From assembly GCA_034509735.1 (NCBI GenBank), contig JACGWO010000013.1, positions 12,296,136 through 12,360,135 on the forward strand: DNA of 64,000 nt. Reading direction: 5' to 3'. The notes below the pieces were generated by a model that saw only the letters and a program-made list of their open reading frames with translations, did no database searches and had not been told where the DNA came from. Source of the DNA: Sesamum alatum (lineage: Eukaryota; Streptophyta; Magnoliopsida; Lamiales; Pedaliaceae). Of this stretch, positions 39,001 through 50,021 are shown piece after piece. Position numbers and translations under genes: made by a program. Position 1 is the first letter of the stretch. Each line of letters opens with the position of its first letter.

Positions 39001-39711
39001 CATTAATTGCAGGTGAAACCCGAATTGAATCACACAAACGAGGATTTGTTGAAGTTGCATTATTGGGGGCTAAGAGCAGAAGTCACGACATACCCATCTT
39101 ACTTCGTCAATGGCTTCAATTTCCACACTGAACATCACAATGTCGGGAAGTCAACAATGAATTGTCGTATTTGTGTCAAAAGCTCATCATATACAGACAC
39201 GGATTCTGACTTCTATGGAATTTTGGAAGAGATAATTCAACTAGATTACCTACTAATTCCAAACATGCACATTGTACTGTTTAATTGTCATTGGGTCGAT
39301 CCGATCAGAGGCATGAAGATACATCCTCGTTATCACATCGTTGATGTCAACTTCAAAAAGCTCTACCAAAAGAATGAACCATTCATACTGGCACAACAAG
39401 CAGTACAAGTATACTACGCGGATTACCCGAGCATGAAGAAGAACAAAGTCGACTGGAAACCTGTTTGCAAAATCAAGGCTCGAAGAGTTATCGATGACTC
39501 GCGATGGACCGAGGTCACCTATCAGATGGATGAAGTCGTACCTAATCCAGATGTTGTAATAGATAACCAAACATTTGAACTGCATGACCCAACGGGAATA
39601 CAATTGGTCGTTGATCATGGAGCAGGGCCATCGCGCTCGCCAGACAGTGAATCTGAAGATGAAGATGAAGATAGCTTTGACGAGGCTCAGTCCAATGAAG
39701 AGACTTTTTGA
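36004..39711 (+). pseudogene. TNP2-like CACTA transposase, multiply broken
   Basis: The N-terminal transposase-associated domain (36028-36270) has CPCRKCKN and HGE. The TNP2 transposase core (about 36780-37860) includes LPITPRLQRLY, the EGSMCHPSDAEAWKHFD block, NVRLGLCTDGFAPHG, the DLPAYGM region and RHNLDVMHIEKNV. DUF4218-like sequence follows (38120-38740, with an intron after PFER at about 38353), then a C-terminal DUF4216-like domain (39007-39711) with VDPIRGMKIHPRYHIVDVN and an acidic tail. Lesions are in-frame TAG codons at 36322 and 36367, frameshifts near 36820, 37200 and 37815, and TGA at 37561. The usual product would cut and join element ends. This copy cannot make it. Confidence 0.85.
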
Positions 39712-39805
39712 ATTTTCCAATTCAAAAATTTCTGTAATTTTTTATAACAGTTATTATTAAAATTGTATTTGAAAGATGTATTTTGATTATCAGGACCGTT
39801 TCTAT

Positions 39806-41240
39806 ATGAGGTACAATATTTCAAATATGACGGCTAATTAAAAAAATGAGAGAAATTTGAATTAGGAACGGTCCAAATATATAGCTACCATTCCTATTTG
39901 AGGTACAATATTTCAAATATGGCGACTAATAAAAAAAATGTGGGAAATTTGAATTAGGAACGGTACAAATATATACTGACCGTTCCTATTTGAGGTCCAA
40001 TATTTCAAATATGGCGGCTAATTAAAACAAATGAGGGAAAATTGAATTAGGAACGATACAAATTTATCAGGACCGTTCCTATTTGAGGTACAATAATTCA
40101 AATATGGCGGCTAATTAAAAAAATGTGGGAAATTTGAATTAGAAACGGTAGGTGAAAACTTACGACCGTTCCTAACTGTAGCCCAATATTTCGTTTTGGC
40201 GCCCAATGAAAAATTGGTGGCAAATTCAACTATTGGACGGTAAGTCTACACATGACCGTTCCAGATTATAATAGGAACGGTAACTATGTGATTGCATTAA
40301 AACGACATCGTTCTTTATAATAGGAACGGTATTGGGAACACTGTGTCTATTAGGTAACCGTTCCTAGTTGTACAACTCCAACCAATTTGTCCGATATCTC
40401 AACATCCATCAGCCGGATTGACACCATTTTTTAACACGTACAAGGTTATGGATATGAATTGATGTCCAATGGTCGGATTTCCAATTAGTAACCTGGATTT
40501 AAGGATACATCTGTTTTTGTTACGATGAGTACTGACCCGATACGATAACTCGAGATCCGCACACCGAAATATTTCAAAACGACATATAATGTATTCTTTT
40601 GTGTGTTATATCATATCTAGCAGTCTGATTGGAATTTTGACGGTCTGATTATGCGGTGCAGTACAATAATATAGGATGCTAGTTACATCTGTGAAATACT
40701 AACAAAAAAATGTTTACAAATATACTTCATATTGTGAACGTGTGTCTATTTTTTGGAAATTATTATAGATTTTTATAATCTTTAAACATCCAATTGTATA
40801 CATTTATTTAATAAAACAAGTGTTCAGAACGTGTTTTTCTTAATTTATTTTTATTATCTAAGAAGATAAAAAAAACAATTGCATTACATATAGGAACGGT
40901 AATGTATACAAATAGGAACGGTAACTAAATGCATGTCTAAAAACGACGTTATTTCTTTAGTTAGGAACGGTGTTGGGAACACTTGTTGTATTATGTGACC
41001 GTTCCTATTAGTACAATTCCAAGTACTAAGTATTTGGAATTGATATGGGAATGGTAATTTTTTATTTAGGAACGGTGGGTATTGGGAATGGTTATGGGAA
41101 TGGCTGTACTACTAAGTTACCATTCCTATTTAGGTCAACAGCATCAAAACGACATCGTATTGATACCAATACGACGCCGTTTTTTTTTGGTTGGACCGGT
41201 AATAAGAACGGTCAACAGCATAAAATGACCGTTCCAAAAA
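39806..41240. repeat. Central array of GGAACGGT motifs, partly in about 91-bp tandem repeats
   Basis: Between the two genes lie about 14 good motif copies, often as inverted pairs (AGGAACGGT, 10-25 bases, ACCGTTCCT). From 39806 to about 40170 they sit in four tandem copies of a roughly 91-bp unit beginning TTTGAGGTACAATATTTCAAATATGGCGGC (written here in part: TTTGAGGTACAAT). This is not a terminal location for the element. Confidence 0.75.
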
Positions 41241-41254
41241 GTTATATAAATTGA

Positions 41255-41600
41255 ACCCTTGGCTGAATTTTTCTCACTTTCTCCTCTCTCACTCTCTTTC
41301 TCTCAGAAACACTCTCTCCGCCCCTTCGCCTCTCTCAATCTCTCTCGCCTCCGCCTCCATCGCCACCGTCGCCTCCGCCTCCATCGCCTCCGCCTTCGCC
41401 TCGTCGTCGCCACCAGCACTCGCGACTGTCGCTGTCGCTGTCGCCTACGCCTCCGCCTCGTCGTCGCCACCAGCACTCGCGACTGTCGCTGTCGCTGTCG
41501 CCTACGCCTCCGCCTCGTCGTCGCCGCTGTTGCCTCCGCCTCCGCCTCCACTACCACCACCGTTGCCGCCTCCGCCTCCGCCTCAATCAGAGGTTTTTCC
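41255..41600 (+). repeat. CT-rich leader with 57-bp tandem repeat, upstream of the second CACTA gene
   Basis: A pyrimidine-rich stretch (TCTCACTCTC...) passes into CGCCTC/GTCGCC repeats. A unit beginning GCCTCGTCGTCGCCACCAGC is repeated at about 41398 and 41455, then partly again. A CT-rich, CGCC-rich leader is at the same place in the second CACTA copy (about 52880-53110), so it is probably the untranslated first exon. Its long proline/alanine-like frames are composition artefacts. Confidence 0.5.
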
Positions 41601-42822
41601 AAAAAACCTGTTTTTTTCCTCTTTTCTGATATATGTATTGTTGGGATTCTTTTGTTGGGATTTTTTTGTAATTTCTGATATATGTATTGTTGGGATTTTT
41701 TTTTCCCGCTGTAATTTCTGATATATGTATTGTTGGATTTTTTTGTAATTTTTGTAAATATTGGGCAGTAATTGTAATTTCTGTAAATGTTGGATTGTAA
41801 TTGTAATTTCTATAAATGTAGGGCTGTAATTGTAATTTCTGTAAATGTAGGGCTGTAATTGTAATATTGGAAATGTACATGTAATCTATAATTTTTGAAA
41901 TTTTTGAAAATTTTCTGTTATTTGTGTGAATTTTCTGCAATTTTCAACATATTCTGTAATTTGTGGAAATTTAGGATCTTAGATGTAATTTGTAACTATG
42001 CTGGAATTTTTGGGAATTTTCTGATTATTTTCTGCAATTTTTATGCAATTTCTATCATTTCTGTGATTTTTTATGTTAAATTAATAATTTCTTGTCAATA
42101 ATTAGAATAATATAGGATATTTTCAATAATTGGAAATTTAAGATAATTATAGAAAATTTAAAATTATTTCTGTAATTTTGAAGTATTTTCAACTTTTTTT
42201 TAAGCTTTTGAGAAAATTTTCTGTATTTTTAGAAAATTTAAGTCATTTTTATGTATTTTTTGAAAAAAAAACTGTCATTTTTTGTAATTTTGCGAAAAAT
42301 AAAAACTTTAAATTAAGTAATTTTTTTTAAAATTTTTGAGATTTTTAAAAATCTCAAATTTTGAATTTTTTAAAAATCTGGAATTTTTAATTTTTTAAAA
42401 AATCTGAAAATTTGAATCTTTTAAAATCTCAAATTTTGAATTTTTTAAAAATCTGGAATTTTTAATTTTTTAAAACATCTGGTATTTTTAATTTTTCAAA
42501 AATCTGGAATTTTTAATTATTTAAAAATATGGAAATTTAAAATATTTAAAATCTAGAAGTTTGAATTTTTTAAAATCTGGAATTTTGAATTTATTAAAAA
42601 TCTAGAATTTTGAATTTTTTGAAAATCTGAAATTTTTAATTTTTCAAAAAGTTCAATAATTAAAAATATGATAATTTGAAGGAATCAATGCAATTTTAGC
42701 GTAAAATTATGGTATTTAGTATAAATATGTACAATTGTAGAATTTAGTTTGCATATATATTAAATAAATTAGAAAATCTTCATTATTGAAATAAATTGAT
42801 ACTTATGTGTATTTTTTAGATA
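41601..42822. other. AT-rich intron-like region with minisatellites
   Basis: It holds three copies of TTTCTGATATATGTATTGTTGG (41620-41735), then repeats of GTAATTGTAATTTCTGTAAATG (41765-41870). Next come roughly 30-bp AT-rich units with TTTTTAAAAATCTGGAATTTT (42310-42650). The matching region in the second CACTA (51592-52870) has the same character. I read it as the long first intron of the following gene. Confidence 0.5.
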
Positions 42823-44403
42823 ATGTCGGTCGGGATTTTCCACCTCGAGGAGGTGGATGTGGCCGTGGTCGTGGTCGTGGCCGCGGTCGCGGCGAATCGG
42901 CTATACCGCCGGCCGGTGTTGCTTCCCAGGATGGGGAAGCAGTGTTCCGACCACCACCACCACCACCGGCAGAGCAGGCACCCGCACTACTTGCGCCGAA
43001 TCAGCAGCCCGGTGCGTCTACCGCTGCGCCGTATCAGCAGCCCGGACCATCCACTACTACACCGGCGGTCGATCCGGCCCGTCCATGGGCTGCCCCACCA
43101 CCACCACCCCACCGGCCCCACCACTCCCACCACCATCCGCGCGCCAGTACATCACACTCGCGGATGCGAGGTACAATTTATATTTTTAATTTTTTTTTTG
43201 TAATTTAAATTAATATTTTTATGACATACTAATTATTTTGTAATTTCAGTCGTGATCGGAAGATCCACGAACGCATGTACGCGGTCGTGCGAGGACACTA
43301 TCCCCATCCTTGGGGCAGTTTGCGCAAGGTGCCGCCAGAGCACCAGCATGTTTGGTTTGAGAGTTTGAAGGTAACAACAATTAATTTTTGTTTTTAAATA
43401 TTTTAACAATCTAAGTTAAAACATATTTATATATATATCTTTTTAATACAGATGATGTACTGGTGGGACGCCGACGATGAGTCGATGTTCAAGATCTTCC
43501 ATGACTGGGTGGGGAAGTTCCTGAGGAAGAAGTTCGTCCTCGCCAAACAGTCGTTGCAGAAGCCTCTATGGCTGGCGAACGAGGTCTGGCGGCAGCTCCT
43601 CCTATACTGGGATTCCCCCAGAGTTCCAGAAGGAGTGCGAGAAGAACAAGGCAAACTGGAACGCCAACCCAACCGCATCCACTACTGTGTACCGCGGGGG
43701 ATCTGTCTCCTTCAGTATACACAAGCGGAAAATGGTAAGATATCTAATGGTATTTCAATTATTTATTACAATTAAATTAAAATTATAATAATTGTTTCCC
43801 ATTTCTTTTTACAGGAGGAGCAGCTCGGCCGGCCAGTGAAGCAGATGGAGTTATTCTCCAGATGCTACAAGAAGAAGGCCGACGGCGATTGGAGGGGGTC
43901 GAGGGCAGCGGAGGTGGCGGTAAGTTGTAATTAAAACATTCTAATTTATTTTTTTAAATATTTGAAAATTTTCTAATTTATTGTAATTATTTTTTCAGGA
44001 GATGTTGATGATGGAGGATCATCAATCTCAGGCCCTGTGCAACCATGAGGATCCTGCTTCCGAATCAGAGGGCTCGATGGCGCCACAGACCGAGCAGCAG
44101 ATGTGGCTCACTTGCGTCAGGGGCAAGAACAAGGGCCGAGTATTTGGTCTTGGTTCTGAGGCCATGGGGCTCAGCCAGACCGTTACCTCGCCATCGCCAC
44201 CGCCACCGTCCACGCCAGAGCCAGCGCCTTCGTCAAACATGGAGGGTCGGTTGGGCCGCCTCGAGGAGATGATGGCGGACCTGATGGGCTTGGTGAAGGA
44301 CATGCAGACCAGTCGCTCCGGCGCCGGCCCGTCACGGCCTCCTAGAGACCCCACCCGTCCAGACATTGACGAGATGGACGAGGCCGATGGGGACGAACGG
44401 TAA
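42823..44403 (+). pseudogene. Second CACTA gene (Ptta/En/Spm family, TNPA-like), frameshifted
   Basis: Exons by splice signals: 42823-43170, 43250-43370, 43452-43734, 43815-43919 and 43999-44403. Exon 1 encodes an RGRGRGRG stretch and a proline-rich region. Later exons carry the conserved plant En/Spm transposase block (YWWDADDESMFKIFHDWVG, FVLAKQSLQKPLWLANEVW) and the C-terminal LTCVRGKNKGRVFGLGSEA with a following proline-rich linker and helix. A single-base deletion four to six bases after the ATG (TCGG-TCGG versus TCTGATCG in the other copy) puts the start out of frame. Family members bind subterminal repeats. DNA binding here is inference. Confidence 0.75.
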
Positions 44404-44584
44404 ATTATGTATTTTTTTTTATTTTTTGTAATCAAATAGGATAATATTCGTATTTAATATAATTTTTATTTTTAAATTATGCATTTTTTTCATATTTAAA
44501 TATTAATTATATAATCAAAATATTATTATTAATTTAATTTATATTTAAATGATAAAAACTATTAATATAAAAAAAATAATTCAT

Positions 44585-45270
44585 TATTTAGGAACGGTAC
44601 TTGAGACGGATCGTAATCGCAACTTACCGTTCCTATATTTGACTTTTTCAAAAGACTTACCGTTCCCAATGCCGATGAAAAAACCATTCCAACTCTACTC
44701 GACAACGGTTCCTAAAGACGGAACCTACCATGCATAATTGTATTCCAAAATCAATCCTTTCGTGGTTAGGCTTTTGTTCTAAAGACAATACCAAAAACCG
44801 ATCCAAAACGTTATTCCAAAGTTTGAGTGCAAACACCGTTCCTAAATGTAGCGACAAAATATATTCCAGTTACCGGTTCTAATCTCTACAACCAACCGTT
44901 CCTATATGTATTCCAGACACCACGCTAAATTTTATCTACAACATAATCGGACTGTTCCAAAAAAAGTTCTAAACACCATTCCTAATTGCGCGATTTAGTT
45001 TCGATGCTACCGTTCCTAATGTTTATAAAGTGTTCCGAATGCAAAAAATTCAAAATTGTACGTACAAAGGTAATTAGGAACGGTAGAACCAAATAGTGCC
45101 AAACACCATTCTCAAATAGGAACAATAATCTCTTTACCGTTCCTAATAATTAGGATCGCCTCTTATTGCCACCGATAGCCTCCCGTTCCTCAACCGTTCC
45201 TAATTGCAATCCAAAATGTTCAAATGAAGTATTTACCTATCTAAATAATAAAAAAACCGTTCCTGGTACC
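44585..45270. repeat. Right subterminal array of GGAACGGT motifs
   Basis: About ten good copies of ACCGTTCC or GGAACGGT in both orientations, plus degenerate ones, run up to the right terminal repeat. This mirrors the left array. Confidence 0.8.
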
Positions 45271-45303
45271 GTCCCAATCCCCATTTTTTTTTTTGTAGTG
45301 AAC

Positions 45304-46019
45304 CCAAGAAAACAACAAGAACACATTGAGATTCAAAATTTGCGAGATGATAAAAAACTCCTAACAATTTTAAAAGAAACTACGGGAAAGATTTTAAGAA
45401 AGCAAGCAAAAGGAAGATGTTACCAACAATTAAGATAAAAAAAAAAGAGAAGGACTAATGAAACCATTAGATTATAGAACGTTTAAAGTTATAGTGTTAT
45501 TTAAATTTAGAAATTTTAATTTGTTTTAGTTCTTTTATATTAGGAGAATTTTTTGAGTTGATCAAAATTAATTTTAGAATTCCATTTCTTTATATTTTAA
45601 ATTAATAGATATATTTTATATTTAATCATTTAATTTAAAAAATGTACTATTATTATAATAAAATCATATGAATAACGTGCAACACACATGTTCATTACTA
45701 GTGAAGAAAAAAGAGAAAACTCAAATCTTAAACTATATCTGAAAATCAATAAAAAACTAGTGAGAGAATTTGTAAGCACATTAAAATTTAATGGGAACAA
45801 TTTAAACAATTTAACTAAGGTTTTATTATTAATGTTGAAATTAATATTAAGTATTAATACATTCAAATATAGTTGTATGCCCAACGACGAAGTCGTATAA
45901 GGTGCTATCCTTGATCAATTGTGTCAGATCGTCGGTATGGCTCCGTAATTTGTTTGTTTTCTTTTTTCTTTTTAATATAAATATTGACATATTGTTAAAA
46001 CGACGTACTTAGATGTGTG
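45304..46019. other. AT-rich DNA between CACTA and LINE fragments
   Basis: Apart from the possible continuation of a disrupted open frame to about 45438, nothing coding is recognised. The sequence is A/T-rich. Confidence 0.4.
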
Positions 46020-47290
46020 AGTAATATACACGTATTGCATTAATCCCAAGTGTCATCAGCTCGAGTCCCTTTCCCAATTTCGCCCCATCAACATCTGTAA
46101 CTTCATTTATAAAGCAACCTCCAAAGCCATTGCTAATTGATCGACTTAAACCGATCCTTGACAACATCATCTCGCCCACCTAGTCAGATTTCATCCCCAA
46201 TTTTCTAATCATTGACAATGTTATGACTGTACTTAGAATTAACCACCTCCTCAGATGTAAGATATGGGGTCGAAGTGTAACATGGCTTTAAAACTTGATA
46301 TTAATAAGGCATATGGTAAGGTTGACGGGGTGTTCCTTAAATAGGTCATGGTAAAACTTGGTTTTTTATTAATCTCGTTGTGGCATGTGTATTGCCAGTT
46401 TAATATTCTTTTATCCTTAGTGGTCATCACTTTAGCTCTTTAACTCTATAAAATGGTCTTCGTCAAGGGGTTCTCTTTTCACCTTATTTGTTTCTCTTAT
46501 GAAAGAAAGCCTTTAGTTCTCTTTGCAGAAAGCCGAGTCAGAGTATGCATCTCGTGCATCTTGTTTACTCTTTTCGGATGGCATGTTGATATGCTGCCAG
46601 GCGTAATTTGAGCTTTAATTGCATTCACAACATGCTTTTAGACACTGAGCATGTATCCGGTCAAGAAGTTAACCTTCAAAAGTCCATTGTCATATTAGGT
46701 CTGAATACCCCAACCGAAGTTCAACAACATGTCTTGGACTTTCTTGGCATTAGACGAGAGAATAAAACATGAAAATTATCTCTGTCGCCCTATCTTTTTC
46801 TCATGTGTGCAAAAGCGTTGAGTAGTTTTTTTCAAAAAGCGAACGCGGGAGTGGCGATTAGTCGGCCTGCACAAGGATTTCTCATCTCCTCTTCTTAGAC
46901 GATACATTGATTTTATGCGAAGCATCTACCAGAGTCATGCAAGAAACTAGGAGCATTTTAGATAAATATGCATTGGCGCCGAGCCAAGTCATTAACCTGG
47001 AAAAGTCCACTATGACCCTTACTCAAATTTCGAGATGGTGCGCCGTCAGGAGCTTGCATATATTTCTTGGGGTTAGGGTTGTGGATAAAGATGAGAAGTA
47101 TCTGGGACTTCCTGCCGTTGGAGGCCGATCGGAGAAGGAAATGTTCGCTAGCATTTCGGACCTAGTTTGGAGCCGTATCCAATGATGGAACTTGAAGGTT
47201 CTATCGCAAGCCGGAAAAGAAGTGTCGATTAAAGCAGTATTGTAGGCCATCTCATCCTATTCTATGTCATGCTTCAAATTCCCAAGGGCT
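46020..47290 (+). pseudogene. LINE (non-LTR retrotransposon) reverse transcriptase fragment
   Basis: Plus-strand frames match plant LINE reverse transcriptase in order. NFIYKATSKAIAN and LKPILDNIISPT lie at about 46100-46180, MALKLDINKAYGKVDGVFLK at about 46280-46340 and GFSFHLICF at about 46470. LDDTLILCEAS, the catalytic FADD block with LDD here, is at about 46890. NLEKSTM, KYLGLPAVGGRSEKEMF and LSQAGKEVSIKAVL follow (46990-47240). Several stops and frame changes are present. It is cut off at about 47290, where the poly-T tail of another LINE begins. The 5' half, including endonuclease, is missing. Confidence 0.75.
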
Positions 47291-47303
47291 TTCTTTTCTT
47301 TTC

Positions 47304-48840
47304 TTTTTTTTTTTTTAAGAAAAACATCACTTTATTTATTCACAACTACAGCAAGGGAAGTACACATGAGTTTGTTTTTACATATTTGGGGTACAAAAGA
47401 TTGTTGTCCTGAGTCTATCAGTTCAGGAAAAAAAATAAATATGGGCATTGATCATATACAAAATTAGAAAAAGGTTGCGCTAGTTGCAACATATTTGGCC
47501 AACTAGTCTGCTAACGGGTTAGCTTCCCTTCAACAAAAATTGACTTTAGCCACCATGAACTCAGTCAATTGACTCCGGCATTCCCACAGGGTTTGCATGA
47601 GGTGTTTGGGTGGAACTGCTCCCCTGCAAAGTAATTGGAACACCAAGTTAGGTTCTGTTTCAATCTCCAAATGGGTAAATCCAACTTCTTATGCTAAACG
47701 TAAACCATGTTTAACAACCTATAATTCTGCCGTGGAATTTGTGTTAATACAAGTTGAGATGGAATAACACTTCCAAATTTTCCTTCATGATTCCTGAAAA
47801 TAACACCACATCTAGACCATCCTGATCATTTTTAGCTGCACCATCTACATTTAGTTCAATCGAACCATGTTGATTTAACCACTTAACACATGTTAAATCA
47901 CTTTGTTTTCTAGATTTAACCTACGATTTAGGCAAACTATTTTGAACACTTCTCCATAGATGATTAATATTGATAGGCATATGATCTTGGATGATGGATT
48001 GGTTACGTACCTTCCATATGATCGAAAGAGTCGTCAGAAAAATATGCTGTTTAACAGGAGACTTTCTCCACAAGTGCATTAAGAAAACAAGATTATGCGA
48101 TGAGATAAGAGATAATGTAGGGAGAAAGTGTTGTGAGATATGTAAGAAATACTTACATTGAGTGTAGATATGTTCAATAGTATCAATGTCATGACTACAT
48201 AGAGAACACTTGGATGAATCTACTTGGAATTGATGATATAAAAAATTAGCAGTAAGGAGTGCAGAATGTGCAATAAGCCATGCACGAAATAATGTGCGAA
48301 TGGGACCCGAATTTTCTAGAAAGATTTCCATGGCAGAGGAACAGTAGGAGTTGTTTGTGAGGTAGTAATTAACCACATATAAGCTGATTTGAGGGAAAAT
48401 TGACCTTTTAGATTCCAGGCCCATGCATCCAATTGCTCAGTATAAGGAATGGGAATTGAGAGAATTTTAATGATAATATCATACGGAAGGACATCAACCA
48501 AACTTGTAATATTCCATCTACCATTACTATCAACCAGCGAGCTCACTTTCAAATCATGCATATTATGTGGAATTGATCATATTCTATCAAGACAAAATTT
48601 CCAACCCATTTGTCAATCCAGACACTAATACGTTGGCAGTTACCTACAAACCACTGGGTAGATTCTTTAACAAGGATAATATTACTATGGAGATTCTTCC
48701 ATAACCAGCTATGATGTTTTTTATATGTAGACTCAACGTAATCTGTATGTGGATAATATTTGACAACTCGATGTATTGTAATATTATGTAATGAATAAAA
48801 TGAGTTTTTTACCATTGGTATTGTCTTTGTTGTGCTCATT
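47304..48840 (-). pseudogene. LINE 3' fragment: zinc-binding RT tail and RNase H, with poly(A)
   Basis: The T-run at 47304-47316 is the poly(A) tail of a minus-strand LINE. Upstream on the minus strand are an RNase H-like region (about 47480-47900: IELNVDGAAKND, REANPLAD) and a zf-RVT domain (47921-48424) with CSLCSHDIDTIEHIYTQC. Before these comes the linker typical of plant LINEs (IWKVRNQS; VGNCQRISVWIDKWVG at about 48620). Stops and frameshifts are present. It is 5'-truncated near 48840, as is common for LINEs. Confidence 0.75.
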
Positions 48841-48864
48841 CTCGTATGTTAGATATCTATTTCA

Positions 48865-49145
48865 CATATATCACAACAAAGTCCACAGACCACTTTAACA
48901 ACTCATGCAGTTGGCCACGCATTGGACGGTGGTTAAGAAACCAACTGATAAAGGGTTGGTCTGAAATGTTCCAAGTCGAGGACCTCGAGACAGGGCATCG
49001 AGAGTCCTATTGAGACTTCCACCAAATCATATTCACTGAATGAGTGCCGTGTTTCATCAGTGACAGGCGTGGGACACCTATATGATCATAGTGGGTTGAT
49101 CAAGGTCGAGCCGACTGAGGTGACTCGCGGGGATCATCATATGGA
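48865..49145 (+). mobile_element. LTR fragment of the tRNA-iMet family, cut by the second CACTA
   Basis: It aligns with parts of the LTRs at 58051 and 61418: shared blocks include TCACAACAAAG-CCACAGAC, CCAAGTCGAGGACCTCGAGA, GAGGTGACTCGCGGG and CATATGG. It stops at CATATGGA, where the CACTA terminus begins, so the CACTA element inserted into this LTR. Confidence 0.65.
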
Positions 49146-49164
49146 CACTACAAAAAAATACAAA

Positions 49165-49865
49165 AATTACAACGGGAGTAGGAACGGTTTATTTTTCTTT
49201 TGGAACGGTCAGAAGACCACTGGATGAATCTAGACTGAGATTAGGAACGGTCATGGAACGGTAAGCATTTCGTTGAAACTGAATGCGTTCCTAATATATA
49301 GGAATGGTTACAGCTAAACCGTTCCTATTTGGGAACTATTTTTGGCGTACAAGATAAAAATCGTTCTTGATTAGCTTTGTGTCTATGAATATATAATTTG
49401 TGTATTTGGAACACACGGTTAATATTTGGAATGGTCACATGTTATGTGATTGACATAATTTGGAACGGTCGTTGGACCTCTATTTTCTTCAAACTAAATA
49501 TATGGAAGATACATTTTTCCATTGACTCTGGAATACACAATGGAACGGTATACTTTTTGTTTGGGTGATAGATTTTGGAACAGTAGGTGGAACACCCCTT
49601 GACCTGCTTTGCTAATGAACTTAGGAACGGTTTTTTAATCTTTATTTCGAATAGGCCTTTGGCACAATTTTGGGTACGGTTTGAAACACTAACGATGATA
49701 TGTAGTCATTGCATTTGGGCTAAGTTTAGGAACGGTGGGTCCCTTATTTGGAATGCTCCAATTGTACTGTTTTAGGAACGGTCATCTCATTCCACTGGTC
49801 CTTTTTTGGAACGGTTACATCGATATTTTTAGAATTTCATGCCGAGCAAAAGACCGTTCCTAAAT
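49165..49865. repeat. Subterminal GGAACGGT array of the second CACTA
   Basis: About a dozen copies of (A/T)GGAACGGT and ACCGTTCC occur directly inside the CACTA terminus, equivalent to the right array of the first copy. Confidence 0.8.
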
Positions 49866-50021
49866 AATTTATTAATTAATTTTTTTAGTTTATATAATAA
49901 TATTATTATTTATATAATAAAATTTAAATTATTAATAAATTTTTTATTTGGTTAAATAATTATTATTTAAATACCAAAAAATGCATAATTTTGAAAAAAA
50001 AATAAAAAAATATTATTCAAT

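Larger units (their letters stand above)
35087..45300 (+). mobile_element. Complete CACTA (En/Spm, CMC) DNA transposon, TSD AAC
   Basis: It begins CACTACAAAAAAAA and ends TTTTTTTTTGTAGTG, the classic CACTA terminal inverted repeat. AAC is duplicated at 35084-35086 and 45301-45303, the 3-bp duplication typical of the superfamily. It carries a TNP2-type transposase pseudogene and a second En/Spm-type gene on the plus strand. Three dense clusters of GGAACGGT/ACCGTTCC motifs are present. At 10,214 bp it is in the usual size range of autonomous CACTA elements, but both genes are damaged. Confidence 0.95.

Noticed and set aside
41251..41721. Proline/alanine- and arginine-rich frames in the CACTA leader
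   Set aside because: Frames on both strands arise from CGCCTC/GTCGCC repeats. The equivalent region in the second CACTA is not open in the same frame.
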